Source of the DNA: Histidinibacterium aquaticum
Lineage (GTDB): Bacteria; Pseudomonadota; Alphaproteobacteria; Rhodobacterales; Rhodobacteraceae
Reading direction: 5' to 3'
DNA: 64,000 nucleotides
NCBI RefSeq assembly: GCF_008710275.1
Contig: NZ_VYQE01000002.1
Coordinates: forward strand, 607,522 to 671,521
Positions 47,578 through 59,758 of the stretch are shown here, in pieces. The notes beneath the pieces were generated by a model, which was given only the letters and a program-made list of their open reading frames with translations, did not search any database and was not told the DNA's origin. The translations under genes were made by a program, and so were the position numbers. Every line of letters begins with the position of its first letter. The stretch's first letter is position 1.

Positions 47578-48735
47578 ATGACCGATCGCCTCGCCGACCA
47601 GATCCGTTTTCTCACAGCCGCCGACAGGCTCAAGGGCGTCACCCGCGCCAACGTGCTGATGGACGGCTCGCGGCACGAGAATACTGCCGAGCATTCCTGG
47701 CACCTCGCGCTCTGGGCCATGGTCTTCGCCGACCTCGCCCCGGGGACGGACCCCGACCGGACCGTCGCGCTGTGCCTCGTGCACGACCTGGTGGAGATCT
47801 ACGCGGGCGACCATCCGGCGCATCTCGAGCACGACCCGCTGGAGGTTTCAGCGCGGGAGTCCGAGGCCGCCGACCGCCTCTTCCCGCTCCTGCCCGAGGA
47901 CCAGGCACGGCGTTTCCGCGAGCTCTGGGAAGAGTTCGAGACGGCCTCCACCCCAGAGGCCCGGGCGGCCCGGCGGCTCGATACCGCCCAGCCGGTCTTG
48001 CAGGAACTCTCGAATCCCACGCAGTCGGCGGGCGACCGGGACGCCACGCGGGCGATCCTGACCACGGGCCGCGCCGCGGTGCTGGCCGACGACTGGCCGG
48101 AGCTGCACCGCCACGCGATGGCGCTCCTCGACCGTACCGGCGCCCTGCCCGAGCCCGTGTTCGCCGCGCGGCTTCGGTTCCTGGCCGAGGCGGATCGGCT
48201 GAAATCCGTGCTGCGGGCCACCACCATCTTCGACGGCAGCCGGCCGGAGAACTCGGCCGAGCACTCCTGGCACCTCGCCCTCTTCGCGCTGCTCTTGGCG
48301 GAGCACGGAACCGGCGCGCCCGACCCGGCGCGGGCGGCCCGGATGCTGGTGCTGCACGATCTCGTCGAGATCGACGCGGGAGACACCCCTCTGCACGGCG
48401 GGCACGATGCGGCCGCCCAGGCCGCCAAGGAACAGGCCGCCGCCGACCGGATCTTCGGCCTTCTGCCCCCCGGCGAGGGTGCCGCCCTGCGGGCGCTCTG
48501 GGAGGAGTTCGAGGCGGCGGAGACGGCCGACGCCGTCTTCGCCAAGGCGGTCGACCGCGTGCAACCGGTGCTCGCCAACCTCGAAACGGGGGGCGGCACC
48601 TGGACCAGCTACAAGGTCGACCGCGACGCGCTGGAGCGGCGGGTGGGCACGCCCGTCCGCCGCGGTGCGCCCGCCCTCTGGGCCGGTCTCACGCCGCGGA
48701 TCGACGACTGGTTCGGACCCGCCACGCCCGCCTGA
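47578..48735 (+). CDS. Tandem HD-domain protein (HDDC2/YfbR-like duplication)
   Basis: A 385-residue protein made of two similar halves, each a complete HD domain of the HDDC2/YfbR type. Half 1 has [35 protein letters not shown] and [12 protein letters not shown]; half 2 has [35 protein letters not shown] and [12 protein letters not shown]. Both keep the metal-binding His, His-Asp and Asp. Relatives are single-domain 5'-deoxynucleotidases of about 190 residues, so this is an internal duplication. Nucleotide monophosphate hydrolysis is a family-based guess. It lies 98 bases upstream of icd. Confidence 0.87.
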   Translation: MTDRLADQIRFLTAADRLKGVTRANVLMDGSRHENTAEHSWHLALWAMVFADLAPGTDPDRTVALCLVHDLVEIYAGDHPAHLEHDPLEVSARESEAADRLFPLLPEDQARRFRELWEEFETASTPEARAARRLDTAQPVLQELSNPTQSAGDRDATRAILTTGRAAVLADDWPELHRHAMALLDRTGALPEPVFAARLRFLAEADRLKSVLRATTIFDGSRPENSAEHSWHLALFALLLAEHGTGAPDPARAARMLVLHDLVEIDAGDTPLHGGHDAAAQAAKEQAAADRIFGLLPPGEGAALRALWEEFEAAETADAVFAKAVDRVQPVLANLETGGGTWTSYKVDRDALERRVGTPVRRGAPALWAGLTPRIDDWFGPATPA

Positions 48736-48742
48736 GCCCGAT

Positions 48743-48769
48743 TTCGTATACGAAGGTATGCAGACCTTC
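48743..48769. promoter_or_regulatory. Two overlapping inverted repeats upstream of icd
   Basis: TTCGTATACGAA (48743-48754) is a perfect 12-bp palindrome. Overlapping it, GAAGGT-ATGCAG-ACCTTC (48752-48769) is a perfect 6-6-6 inverted repeat. They lie 65-91 bases before the icd start in a 98-base gap. The GTATAC centre is shared with the candidate operator of acnA, which suggests a GntR-type regulator. Confidence 0.5.
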
Positions 48770-48833
48770 CGTGCCGCCCCCGAATGAGCTACACGGCCCC
48801 CAATTCCCGATTCACGCCACGCGAGGACCCGAT

Positions 48834-50057
48834 ATGAGCAAGATCAAGGTAGAGAACCCCGTCGTCGAGCTCGACGGCGACGAGATGACCCGGATCATCT
48901 GGGACTTCATCAAGAAGAAGCTGATCCTGCCCTACCTGGACATCGACCTGCTCTACTACGACCTCGGCATCGAGGCCCGGGACGAGACCGACGACCAGAT
49001 CACGGTCGACGCGGCCCACAAGATCCGCGAGGTCGGCGTCGGCGTGAAATGCGCCACGATCACACCCGACGAGGCGCGGGTCGAGGAGTTCGGGCTGAAG
49101 CGCATGTACCGCTCGCCCAACGGCACCATCCGCAACATCCTCGGCGGCGTCATCTTCCGCCAGCCGATCATCTGCCGCAACGTGCCGCGCCTGGTGCCGG
49201 GCTGGACCAAGCCCATCGTCGTCGGCCGCCACGCCTTCGGTGACCAGTACCGCGCCACGGACTTCCGCTTTCCCGGCAAGGGCACCGTCACCATCAAGTT
49301 CGAGGGCGAGGACGGCGAGGTCATCGAGCACGAGGTCTTCCAGGCGCCGGGTCCCGGCGTGACCATGGCGATGTACAACCTCGACGAGTCGATCCGCGAC
49401 TTCGCCCGCGCCTCGATGAACTACGGCCTGATGATGGGCTGGCCGGTCTACCTCTCGACCAAGAACACGATCCTCAAGGCCTATGACGGCCGCTTCAAGG
49501 ACCTCTTCCAGGAGGTCTACGAGCAGGAGTTCGAGGAAGAGTTCAAGAAGAACAAGATCTGGTACGAGCACCGCCTGATCGACGACATGGTCGCGGCCTC
49601 GCTCAAGTGGTCGGGCGGCTACGTCTGGGCCTGCAAGAACTACGACGGCGACGTGCAGTCCGACACCGTGGCCCAGGGCTTCGGCTCGCTGGGTCTGATG
49701 ACCTCGCAACTGATGACGCCCGACGGCAAGATCGTCGAGGCCGAGGCGGCGCACGGCACAGTCACCCGCCACTACCGCCAGCACCAGAAGGGCGAGCAGA
49801 CCTCGACCAATTCCATCGCCTCGATCTACGCCTGGACCGGCGGGCTCAAGCACCGCGCCCAGCTCGACAGCAACGAGGAGCTGCGCATCTTCGCGGAGAC
49901 GCTGGAGAAGGTGATCGTCGATACGGTCGAGTCCGGCTACATGACCAAGGACCTCGCCCTGCTGGTCGGCCCCGACCAGAAGTGGCTCACCACCATGGGC
50001 TTCCTCGAAAAGGTCGACGAGAACCTCGACAAGGCGCTGAACAAGGCGCTCGGCTGA
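48834..50057 (+). CDS. icd: NADP-dependent isocitrate dehydrogenase
   Basis: A 407-residue enzyme of the homodimeric, eukaryote-like NADP-IDH type, oxidising isocitrate to 2-oxoglutarate. Visible are [16 protein letters not shown] at the N-terminus, [17 protein letters not shown] for isocitrate binding (the S-x-N-G-T-x-R motif), [13 protein letters not shown], the metal-binding [22 protein letters not shown] and the NADP-binding [10 protein letters not shown]. Its 2-oxoglutarate feeds glutamate synthesis and P-II sensing. A strong hairpin follows it, and two inverted repeats precede it. Confidence 0.98.
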   Translation: MSKIKVENPVVELDGDEMTRIIWDFIKKKLILPYLDIDLLYYDLGIEARDETDDQITVDAAHKIREVGVGVKCATITPDEARVEEFGLKRMYRSPNGTIRNILGGVIFRQPIICRNVPRLVPGWTKPIVVGRHAFGDQYRATDFRFPGKGTVTIKFEGEDGEVIEHEVFQAPGPGVTMAMYNLDESIRDFARASMNYGLMMGWPVYLSTKNTILKAYDGRFKDLFQEVYEQEFEEEFKKNKIWYEHRLIDDMVAASLKWSGGYVWACKNYDGDVQSDTVAQGFGSLGLMTSQLMTPDGKIVEAEAAHGTVTRHYRQHQKGEQTSTNSIASIYAWTGGLKHRAQLDSNEELRIFAETLEKVIVDTVESGYMTKDLALLVGPDQKWLTTMGFLEKVDENLDKALNKALG

Positions 50058-50083
50058 GGCCTTCGACCAGCGCGCGAGATCGG

Positions 50084-50109
50084 CGGGGCCCTTCGGGGCC
50101 CCGTTTTCG
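50084..50109 (+). terminator. Terminator of icd
   Basis: The stem CGGGGCCC / GGGCCCCG closes a TTCG tetraloop (perfect 8 bp, 50084-50103) and is followed by TTTTCG. It begins 27 bases after the icd stop and is the cleanest intrinsic terminator in the window. Confidence 0.88.
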
Positions 50110-50293
50110 TCTGCAGGGGTGACGCGCGTGACCTATTTCGAACGATCACGAGCGACGACGGCCTCTACGTGGTAGGAGCTGACCCTTAACCGCGAAGGCT
50201 GAGCGCCTCTTATCCGGGCAATGGCACCGAGAAGCGCCGGCTGCAGCCGCGTCGCGCGTTGACCCGGGCGACCGGGCGGCACAAGTCTCGGTC

Positions 50294-50920
50294 ATGCCAT
50301 CCTATATCCAGATCCCGGACGAATTCCGGCAGTCCCACACGGTCGCCGAAGACGTCCAGGGGCTCGCCATCGGCCTGCTCTCCGCCGCCGTCGGCCTCAC
50401 TTTCCTCACGCACCTCGGGTTCCTGACCGGGCAGACGGCGGGGCTCGCGCTCATCATCTCCTACCTCTCCGGCTGGTCTTTCGGGGTGGTCTTCTTCCTG
50501 GTGAACCTGCCGTTCTACGCGCTCGCCTGGAAACGGCTGGGGCCGGAGTTCACGCTGAAGTCCCTCGCCTGCGTGGCGATCCTCTCGGTCCTCGTCGACC
50601 TCATGCCGCTGGGGCTGACCTTCGAGACGCTGAACCCGGTGCTCGGCACCGTGATCTTCGGCGTGCTCACCGGCTTCGGCCTCCTCGGCGTCTTCCGCCA
50701 CAAGGCCTCGCTCGGCGGTCTGGGCGTCGTCGCGCTGCTGGCGCAGGATCATCTCGGCATCCGCGCGGGCTACGTCCAGCTGGCGGTCGACGTCGCCCTA
50801 TTTGCCGTGGCGTTCTTCCTGTTCCCCACGGGCGTGGTGCTCTATTCGCTCTTCGGCGCGGTGATCCTGAACGGCGTGATCGCCTTCAACCACCGCCGAG
50901 ACCGTTACATCGCCGAGTGA
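50294..50920 (+). CDS. YitT-family membrane protein, copy 1
   Basis: A 208-residue membrane protein with five or six helices, resembling the YitT group: GLLSAAVGLTFLTHLGFLTGQTAGLALIISYLSGWSFGVVFFLVNLPFYALAWKRLG near the N-terminus and FNHRRDRYIAE at the end. The next gene encodes a close paralogue: both share TGQTAGLA, LVNLPFYxLA and NHRRDRY. Function of YitT proteins is not established. The stop is 15 bases before the paralogue start, so they are an operon and probable partners. Confidence 0.8.
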   Translation: MPSYIQIPDEFRQSHTVAEDVQGLAIGLLSAAVGLTFLTHLGFLTGQTAGLALIISYLSGWSFGVVFFLVNLPFYALAWKRLGPEFTLKSLACVAILSVLVDLMPLGLTFETLNPVLGTVIFGVLTGFGLLGVFRHKASLGGLGVVALLAQDHLGIRAGYVQLAVDVALFAVAFFLFPTGVVLYSLFGAVILNGVIAFNHRRDRYIAE

Positions 50921-50935
50921 GCCTCAGAGTACGCC

Positions 50936-51559
50936 ATGACGACCGAGACCCAAGACACCGCGCCCGCGGCCCAGCATACCGCCCTGGAGGACGCACAGGG
51001 CTTCTTCGCGGGCACCATGCTCTGCGCCTTCGGGCTGCAGATGCTCACCGCCATGGGGCTGGTGACCGGTCAGACGGCGGGCCTCGCGGTGATCCTCTCC
51101 TACGTGACGGGCCTGTCGTTCGGCGTGCTTTTCTTCCTGGTGAATCTGCCCTTCTACGTGCTCGCCCTGCGGCGGATGGGCCTGACCTTCACGCTGAAGA
51201 CCTTCGGTTGCGTGGCAGCGCTATCGGTCTTTTCCGAGATCATGGCCCGGCTGGTGGTCTTCGAGCGCCTCGACCCCTGGCTCGGCGCCGTTGTCTTCGG
51301 CCTGATGACCGGAACGGGCCTGCTCATCCTCTTTCGTCACGGCGGCTCGCTGGGCGGCGTCGGCATCCTCGCGCTCTACGTCCAGGACCGCTTCGGCTGG
51401 CGCGCGGGCTGGGTGCAGCTCGGTTTCGACCTCTGCCTCTTTGCGGCGGCCTTCGCTGTGATCCCGCCGCTCATGGTCGTGCAGTCCCTGGTCGGCGCGG
51501 TGGTCATCAACCTGGTCATCGCGGTCAACCACCGCCGAGACCGCTACGTGGCGACTTGA
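50936..51559 (+). CDS. YitT-family membrane protein, copy 2
   Basis: A 207-residue paralogue of the preceding protein with the same topology: LVTGQTAGLAVILSYVTGLSFGVLFFLVNLPFYVLALRRMGLTFTLKTF and the same NHRRDRY end. It has a more polar N-terminus (TTETQDTAPAAQHTALEDAQG). It is a tandem duplicate that has diverged, which argues against a recent copy. It lies 31 bases before the SMR gene on the same strand. The transported substrate, if any, is unknown. Confidence 0.8.
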   Translation: MTTETQDTAPAAQHTALEDAQGFFAGTMLCAFGLQMLTAMGLVTGQTAGLAVILSYVTGLSFGVLFFLVNLPFYVLALRRMGLTFTLKTFGCVAALSVFSEIMARLVVFERLDPWLGAVVFGLMTGTGLLILFRHGGSLGGVGILALYVQDRFGWRAGWVQLGFDLCLFAAAFAVIPPLMVVQSLVGAVVINLVIAVNHRRDRYVAT

Positions 51560-51590
51560 GCCTTCCGGCACGGAGGGCTAGGCGGACGTC

Positions 51591-51920
51591 ATGGCATACG
51601 TCTACCTCGTCTTCGCGATCCTGACCGAGACCATCGGCACCACTGCCCTGCAGGCGAGCCAGCAGTTCACGCGGCTCTGGCCCTCGGTCATCGTGGCGGT
51701 GGCATACGGCGCGTCCTTCTACCTGATGGCGCTGGCGCTGAAGACCATGCCGGTGGGCATCGTCTACGCGATCTGGTCGGGGCTCGGCATCGTCTTCATC
51801 GCCGCCATCGGCTTCGTGATCTTCGGCCAGAGGCTGGATGCTGCGGCGGTCGCGGGGATCGCGCTCATCATGGCGGGGATCCTCGTGATCCACCTCTTCT
51901 CCGGGTCCGCGCGCCACTAG
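51591..51920 (+). CDS. SMR-family multidrug efflux protein (EmrE-like)
   Basis: A 109-residue four-helix protein closely following EmrE: the membrane glutamate is in [15 protein letters not shown] (Glu13, equivalent to EmrE Glu14), [25 protein letters not shown] matches helix 2, and [14 protein letters not shown] includes the substrate-site Trp. It exports cationic compounds against protons as a dimer; guanidinium or osmolyte transport is possible for other SMR subtypes. It is the last gene before typA. Confidence 0.93.
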   Translation: MAYVYLVFAILTETIGTTALQASQQFTRLWPSVIVAVAYGASFYLMALALKTMPVGIVYAIWSGLGIVFIAAIGFVIFGQRLDAAAVAGIALIMAGILVIHLFSGSARH

Positions 51921-52018
51921 GACGCAGCGGCGCGAGCGGAGCGCAGGGCGCCGCACCCCCTAGCCTTCGCAGTCGCAGCATAGTATGGGGCGCGCAACTC
52001 TTCCCCAAGGACATCTCC

Positions 52019-53839
52019 ATGGAACTTCGCAACATCGCGATCATCGCGCATGTCGACCACGGCAAGACGACGCTGGTCGACGAACTCCTCAAGCAGTCCG
52101 GCGCCTTCCGCGAGAACCAGCAGGTTTCGGAACGGGCGATGGACAGCAACGACCTCGAACGCGAGCGGGGCATCACCATCCTCGCCAAGGCGACCTCGGT
52201 CGAATGGAACGGCACGCGCATCAACATCGTCGACACTCCGGGCCACGCCGACTTCGGCGGCGAGGTCGAGCGGATCCTGTCGATGGTCGACGGCGTGGTG
52301 CTGCTCGTGGACGCGGCCGAAGGCCCGATGCCGCAGACCAAGTTCGTGACGTCCAAGGCGCTGGCCCTCGGCCTGCGGCCCATCGTCGTGCTGAATAAGG
52401 TCGACAAGCCGGACGCCGAGCCCGACCGCGCGCTCGACGAGGTTTTCGATCTCTTCGCCGCGCTGGAGGCCGACGACGACCAGCTCGACTTCCCACATCT
52501 CTATGCCTCCGGCCGCTCCGGCTGGGCCGACACTGAGCTCGACGGGCCGCGTAAGGATCTCTCGGCGCTCTTCGACCTGGTGGTCGAGCACGTCCCCTCG
52601 CCCAAGCAGGCGGCGCAGGCGGACCAGCCCTTCCGGATGCTGGCCACGACGCTCAGCGCCGATCCCTTCCTGGGCCGCATCCTCACCGGCCGGGTCGAGA
52701 GCGGCACCCTGCCCCACGGAGCCACGATCAAGGCGCTCTCGCGCACCGGCGAGCGGGTGGAGCAGTTCCGCGTCTCCAAGATCCTCGCCTTCCGGGGTCT
52801 CGCGCAGCAGCCCATCGACGAGGCGGTGGCGGGCGACATCGTGAGCCTGGCGGGCATGTCCAAGGCCACCGTCGCAGACACGCTCTGCGATACGGCGGTT
52901 GACCTGCCGATCCCCTCGCAGCCCATCGACCCGCCGACGATCTCGGTCACCTTCGGCATCAACGACAGCCCGCTGGCGGGCCGTGACGGCAAGAAGGTGC
53001 AGTCCCGCGTGATCCGCGAGCGGCTGATGAAGGAAGCCGAATCGAACGTCGCCATCGAGGTCGCCGATACTCCAGGCGGTGAGGCCTTCGACGTCTCGGG
53101 CCGCGGCGAACTGCAGATGGGCGTGCTCATCGAGAACATGCGCCGCGAGGGCTTCGAGCTCGCGATCTCCCGCCCCCGCGTGATCTTTCGCGAGGAGAAC
53201 GGCCAGCGGCTGGAGCCCGTCGAGGAAGTCACCATCGACGTCGACGACGAGTATTCCGGCGCGGTCATCGAGAAGCTCACCGGTCCCCGCAAGGGTGACC
53301 TCGTGGAGATGAAGCCCGGCGGCGCCGGCAAGACCCGCATCGTCGCCCATGTCCCGTCGCGCGGGCTCATCGGCTATCACGGCGAGTTCCTGACCGACAC
53401 GCGCGGCTCTGGCGTGCTGAACCGCATGTTCCACGGCTGGACGCCCCACAAGGGCCCGATCTCCGGCCGCCGCCAGGGCGTGCTGGTCTCCATGGAGAAT
53501 GGCGTTTCCGTGGCCTATGCCCTGTGGAACCTCGAGGAGCGCGGCAAGATGTTCATCGGCGCGCAGGAGCAGGTCTACGAGGGCATGATCATCGGCGAAC
53601 ATGCCCGCGACAACGATCTCGAGGTGAACCCGCTCAAGGGCAAGAAGCTGACCAACGTGCGGGCCTCCGGGACCGACGATGCCGTGCGCCTGACGCCTCC
53701 GGTGCAGCTCTCTCTCGAAGAGGCCATCGCCTACATCGACGACGACGAGCTCGTCGAGGTCACGCCTAACGCTATCCGGCTGCGCAAGCGCTTCCTCGAC
53801 CCGCACGAGCGCAAGCGGCAGGCCAAGGCCGCGAGCTGA
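52019..53839 (+). CDS. typA: Translational GTPase TypA/BipA
   Basis: A 606-residue EF-G-like GTPase. G1 is [18 protein letters not shown] (about 8-25), switch [18 protein letters not shown], and G4 [13 protein letters not shown]. Domains 2 and 3 follow, for example [16 protein letters not shown]-type ([16 protein letters not shown]), and the BipA C-terminal part has [25 protein letters not shown] and [24 protein letters not shown]. It acts in ribosome assembly and stress translation. Length is normal. It is preceded by about 98 bases of spacer and CAAGGACA. Confidence 0.97.
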   Translation: MELRNIAIIAHVDHGKTTLVDELLKQSGAFRENQQVSERAMDSNDLERERGITILAKATSVEWNGTRINIVDTPGHADFGGEVERILSMVDGVVLLVDAAEGPMPQTKFVTSKALALGLRPIVVLNKVDKPDAEPDRALDEVFDLFAALEADDDQLDFPHLYASGRSGWADTELDGPRKDLSALFDLVVEHVPSPKQAAQADQPFRMLATTLSADPFLGRILTGRVESGTLPHGATIKALSRTGERVEQFRVSKILAFRGLAQQPIDEAVAGDIVSLAGMSKATVADTLCDTAVDLPIPSQPIDPPTISVTFGINDSPLAGRDGKKVQSRVIRERLMKEAESNVAIEVADTPGGEAFDVSGRGELQMGVLIENMRREGFELAISRPRVIFREENGQRLEPVEEVTIDVDDEYSGAVIEKLTGPRKGDLVEMKPGGAGKTRIVAHVPSRGLIGYHGEFLTDTRGSGVLNRMFHGWTPHKGPISGRRQGVLVSMENGVSVAYALWNLEERGKMFIGAQEQVYEGMIIGEHARDNDLEVNPLKGKKLTNVRASGTDDAVRLTPPVQLSLEEAIAYIDDDELVEVTPNAIRLRKRFLDPHERKRQAKAAS

Positions 53840-53854
53840 TCCATCAAGCGAACC

Positions 53855-53887
53855 CGGCGGCGAGCCCCGAAAGGAGCATCGCCGCCG
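53855..53887. terminator. Hairpin between convergent typA and the MOSC gene
   Basis: CGGCGGCGA (53855-53863) pairs perfectly with TCGCCGCCG (53879-53887) around a 15-base loop, 16 bases after typA. There is no U-run. It may end transcription on either side. Confidence 0.35.
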
Positions 53888-53957
53888 CGACCGGCGTCCA
53901 GAGCCGGCGCTCGGGCCGCCGGCATAGCGGCGAGACCCGCTTTGATCACCCCGAAGG

Positions 53958-54434
53958 TCACGGATGGAGGTCCGCGGTGACCACATCCCCCACGACGATC
54001 TCACCGGGAGCAACGACCTCTGCGCACCAGCCGCCATGCCCACGCATGGCGTTGTAGCCGCCCCTCCCCAGCGCCACTTCCATCCGCGAACAGGGCGCGC
54101 AGGGCGCGGTGATCCGCAGGACCACCTCGCCGATGCGCAGCCCGTGCTCGCGCAGTGCGGTCAGGTTGATGCCCGAAATGACAAGGTTCCGGCGCAGGGT
54201 CTCCGGCTCAACCGCCTCCAGCCCCGCCAGCGCCGCAATGACCGGCAGATGCTCCGCCTGGATCAGCGTGACCGCCCGCTTGCCGGACCGGGCGTGGTCG
54301 CCCTCGAGCCCCGCCGGACCGACACGACCCGACCGGACAGCCTCCAGCCCCGCCTTCCGCTCGGGCCGCAGGCCAATCCAGTCCAGCCGCCCCGCCCCGG
54401 CGAATGTCTCGCGGAGCCGGGCGAGATCGCTCAC
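53958..54434 (-). CDS. MOSC-domain protein
   Basis: A 158-residue protein formed by a MOSC domain (molybdenum cofactor sulfurase C-terminal type). It has WIGLRPERKAGLEAVRSGRVGPAGLEGDHARSGKRAVTLIQAEHL near the N-terminus and the conserved cysteine region ITAPCAPCSRMEVALGRGGYNAMRGHGGWCAEVV. MOSC domains bind or transfer sulfur to molybdenum cofactor, or handle N-hydroxylated compounds; the substrate here is unknown. The start overlaps the DUF1330 stop by four bases, so it is translated with alaS-DUF1330. Confidence 0.9.
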   Translation of the reverse strand: MSDLARLRETFAGAGRLDWIGLRPERKAGLEAVRSGRVGPAGLEGDHARSGKRAVTLIQAEHLPVIAALAGLEAVEPETLRRNLVISGINLTALREHGLRIGEVVLRITAPCAPCSRMEVALGRGGYNAMRGHGGWCAEVVAPGEIVVGDVVTADLHP

Positions 54435-54720
54435 TCGATCTCTTCGACGATGCAGAGCTCCCGCTCCGCCGCGCCCTTGGCGTAGCTGAGGGCCTCCTGG
54501 TAGGCGTCGGAGTGGTAGCAGTCATGCGCCGCATTCAGGCTCGGAAACCGCGCGACGACATTGCGCGGCCGGTTCGGACCTTCCAGCTGTTCGTGCGTCC
54601 CGCCCCGGGCGAGGAAGACACCGCCGTGCGCGGCGATGGCGTCGGTCGCGCGGGCGGCATACTGGCCATAGGCCTCCTCGTCGGTGACCTTCACATGGGC
54701 GATCCAGAGAGCGGTCGGCA

Positions 54721-54721
<1 letters not shown>
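54431..54721 (-). CDS. DUF1330 family protein
   Basis: A 96-residue ferredoxin-like-fold protein of the DUF1330 family: ALWIAHVKVTDEEAYGQYAARATDAIAAHGGVFLARGG, then RNVVARFPSLNAAHDCYHSDAYQEAL. It has the dimeric alpha/beta-barrel layout of this group. Function is unknown. The ATG overlaps the alaS stop as TGATG and its own stop overlaps the MOSC start, so the three genes form a tightly coupled unit. Confidence 0.9.
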
Positions 54722-57375
<2,654 letters not shown>

Positions 57376-57890
57376 CGGGGCCCTGCAGTTCGGAAGGTGG
57401 GTCGGACCGCGTTTAGCCCCCGGCCCCGCGCCTGTCCACAGCGCGCCGCGCGAGCGCTCCCACGGAGAGGCCGTCCATTCGCCGGGCCGGCTCTTCGAAC
57501 TCGGGCCGAAGTCGCACGCGATCGGACTGAAAGAGACCGGAAGCCGACCTGGAAAGCACTGATCGACCGCTAGCCGGTGGACTGAACGCCTGAACCGGTC
57601 AGCATCCACACGGTACAGGCCACCCCCGGCATCCCGCGGGGGCGAGGCATCATATGAACAACCGGAGGGCTGAGGATCCTTACCGTCCCTGCGCCAGAGA
57701 CCTCTCCCCACGCGACACGCCCCTGCGAACTCGACCGGCTCCGTGAGCCCCTCACCCTCTTCTGGGCTGAAATATCCCGGGGAGTCCGCGGCACCGCCGC
57801 GGACGGGGCAGAGCCCCGAAACCGCCCGGCGTCGCCGGAGGCGATGCCGGGCTCATGCAGCGCGGCCGCAGGCCGCACCACTACCTGGAC
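57376..57890. other. Intergenic region between alaS and recA
   Basis: These 515 bases follow recA and precede alaS (both minus strand). From the recA side it holds a GCGGCC-N3-GGCCGC hairpin (57862-57876) just after the recA stop, a possible terminator, then interspersed repeat copy 2 (57756-57852). The rest, 57376-57755, should hold the alaS promoter; no distinct motif or convincing ORF was seen. Confidence 0.6.
57756..57852 (-). repeat. Interspersed two-hairpin intergenic repeat, copy 2
   Basis: On the minus strand it reads, in order: GCCTCCGGCGACGCC, a CGGGGC-N3-GCCCCG hairpin (57804-57818), a TCCGCGGC-N3-GCCGCGGA hairpin (57785-57803), then CTCCCCGGGATATTTCAG and AGAAGAG. Copy 1 at 15107-15190 has the same elements in the same order. 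Hairpin sequences differ but compensate, so structure is conserved. Confidence 0.65.
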
Positions 57891-58970
57891 CTACATCTCG
57901 ACGAGGTCGTCCCCGTCGTCGCCGCCTTCGCTCATGTGGAAGTCGAGCCCGTGGGCGGCGCGGATCTTGTCCTCGATCTGCAGGGCCACCTCGCGATTCT
58001 CCTTCAGGAAGGACTTCGCGTTCTCACGGCCCTGGCCGATCCGCTCGTCGCCGTAGGAGAACCAGGAGCCGGACTTCTCCACGACACCCGCCTTCACGCC
58101 GAGGTCGAGAAGCTCGCCGGTCTTGGAGATCCCCTCACCGTACATGATGTCGAATTCGACCTGCTTGAACGGCGGCGCGACCTTGTTCTTCACCACCTTC
58201 ACGCGGGTCTGGTTGCCCACGACCTCGTCGCGGTCCTTGATCGCGCCGATGCGGCGGATGTCGAGACGGACGGAGCTGTAGAACTTGAGCGCGTTGCCGC
58301 CCGTGGTCGTCTCCGGCGAGCCGAACATGACGCCGATCTTCATCCGGATCTGGTTGATGAAGACCACCATGCAGTTCGACCGGGAGATCGAGCCGGTGAG
58401 CTTGCGCATCGCCTGGGACATGAGGCGTGCGTGCACGCCGACGGAGGAATCCCCCATGTCGCCTTCGAGCTCGCTCTTCGGCGTCAGCGCCGCGACCGAA
58501 TCGACGACGACCATGGAGACCGCGCCCGAGCGCACGAGCGTATCGGTGATCTCCAGCGCCTGTTCGCCGGTGTCTGGCTGCGAGATCAGCAGCTCGTCGA
58601 GGTTCACGCCGAGCTTGCGGGCGTACTGCGGATCGAGCGCGTGCTCCGCGTCGACGAACGCGCAGACGCCGCCCTTCTTCTGCTCCTCGGCGACGCAATG
58701 CAGCGTCAGCGTGGTCTTGCCCGAGGATTCGGGGCCATAGATCTCCACGATCCGGCCCTTGGGGAGCCCGCCGATCCCGAGCGCGATGTCGAGACCGAGC
58801 GACCCGGTCGAGGTCGCCTCGATGTCGTTGAGCTTGTTGTCGCCGCCGAGCTTCATAATCGAGCCCTTGCCGAACTGCCGTTCGATCTGGGCCAGGGCGC
58901 TGTCCAGCGCCTTCTGCTTGTCGGCCTGTTTCTTGTCGTCTTTCATCGCGAGAAGATCTGCCGTTGCCAT
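57891..58970 (-). CDS. recA: Recombinase RecA
   Basis: A 359-residue recombinase for homologous repair and LexA cleavage. It has Walker [18 protein letters not shown] (about 71-87), the catalytic glutamate in [18 protein letters not shown], Walker [12 protein letters not shown]1 and L2 DNA loops around [19 protein letters not shown] and [25 protein letters not shown], and an acidic C-terminal tail ([13 protein letters not shown]). The ATG at 58970 follows AAGGAG. An SOS box lies 50 bases upstream. Confidence 0.98.
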   Translation of the reverse strand: MATADLLAMKDDKKQADKQKALDSALAQIERQFGKGSIMKLGGDNKLNDIEATSTGSLGLDIALGIGGLPKGRIVEIYGPESSGKTTLTLHCVAEEQKKGGVCAFVDAEHALDPQYARKLGVNLDELLISQPDTGEQALEITDTLVRSGAVSMVVVDSVAALTPKSELEGDMGDSSVGVHARLMSQAMRKLTGSISRSNCMVVFINQIRMKIGVMFGSPETTTGGNALKFYSSVRLDIRRIGAIKDRDEVVGNQTRVKVVKNKVAPPFKQVEFDIMYGEGISKTGELLDLGVKAGVVEKSGSWFSYGDERIGQGRENAKSFLKENREVALQIEDKIRAAHGLDFHMSEGGDDGDDLVEM

Positions 58971-59019
58971 GGTTCGGCTCCTTATTTCATGCGCGCCGGG
59001 GCGCGGCAATGACTGCGTC

Positions 59020-59034
59020 GTTCGCCTCTTGTTC
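59020..59034 (-). promoter_or_regulatory. SOS box (LexA site) of recA
   Basis: GTTC-GCCTCTT-GTTC exactly matches the alphaproteobacterial LexA consensus GTTC-N7-GTTC. It lies 50 bases upstream of the recA ATG, in promoter position. The motif is a direct repeat, unlike the palindromic enterobacterial box. Confidence 0.85.
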
Positions 59035-59155
59035 TCCCCGACGTAATGAGACCAAACCGCGAACATTTCAAGATGAATCTTCGTCGGCTCCCCTTTTGAC
59101 CGAACAGTGTTAAGGAGAGATTGACCGAGCTGGCGGGGTAAACGGAGAGGTGCAG

Positions 59156-59758
59156 ATGCTTGTTTTCTGGAAGGAAAAGCTCGTCTTCCTGGCCGTTCCC
59201 AAGACCGGCACCACGGCTCTCGAAGGCGCGCTCGCGCCGCATGCCTCCATGGTCATCCGCGACCCGCCCGAGCTGAAGCATTCGGCGGTCTACCGCTATC
59301 GCCGCTGGCTGGAGCCCTTCTTCGAAAAGGCCGGCCGGCAGAGCATGGAGACGATGGCCGTGGTCCGCCATCCGGTCGACTGGCTCAAGAGCTGGTACAA
59401 GTACCGGCACCGCCCGGCCCTGGAGGGGCATCGCAACTCCACGCGCGGCATGGACTTCGACACCTTCGTCTCGGACTACTGCCGCGACACCCGGCCCGCC
59501 CATGCCGCGGTGGGCAGCCAGGCGAAGTTCCTGCTCGGCAAGGACGGCGCCCTCGGCGTCGATCACCTCTTCCGCTACGAGGAGCCGGAGCCGCTGATGG
59601 ACTTCCTCGAGGCGCGCCTCGGAGTGCGTCCGGAGACCAAGCGCCTGAACGTCTCCCCCGCCATGGAGCTCGAGCTCGCTCCCGGGGTCGAGGAGCGCCT
59701 GCGACGGAAGTGTCCGGAGGAGTTCCGCGTCTGGGAAATGGGCGCGACGCGCGGCTAG
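59156..59758 (+). CDS. Sulfotransferase-family protein
   Basis: A 200-residue protein with the sulfotransferase signatures: the 5'-phosphosulfate loop [16 protein letters not shown] (about 9-24) and the 3'-phosphate region [16 protein letters not shown] (about 65-80). [15 protein letters not shown]-like and LFRYEE segments follow. It would transfer sulfate from PAPS to a carbohydrate, lipid or protein; the acceptor is unknown. The ATG at 59156 follows GGAGAGG; a GTG two codons upstream is possible. It overlaps the convergent HAD gene by four bases. Confidence 0.82.
   Translation: MLVFWKEKLVFLAVPKTGTTALEGALAPHASMVIRDPPELKHSAVYRYRRWLEPFFEKAGRQSMETMAVVRHPVDWLKSWYKYRHRPALEGHRNSTRGMDFDTFVSDYCRDTRPAHAAVGSQAKFLLGKDGALGVDHLFRYEEPEPLMDFLEARLGVRPETKRLNVSPAMELELAPGVEERLRRKCPEEFRVWEMGATRG

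Noticed and set aside
57570-57881. Possible 103-residue minus-strand gene between recA and alaS
   Set aside because: It runs through the interspersed hairpin repeat, has no ribosome site and no protein-like features.
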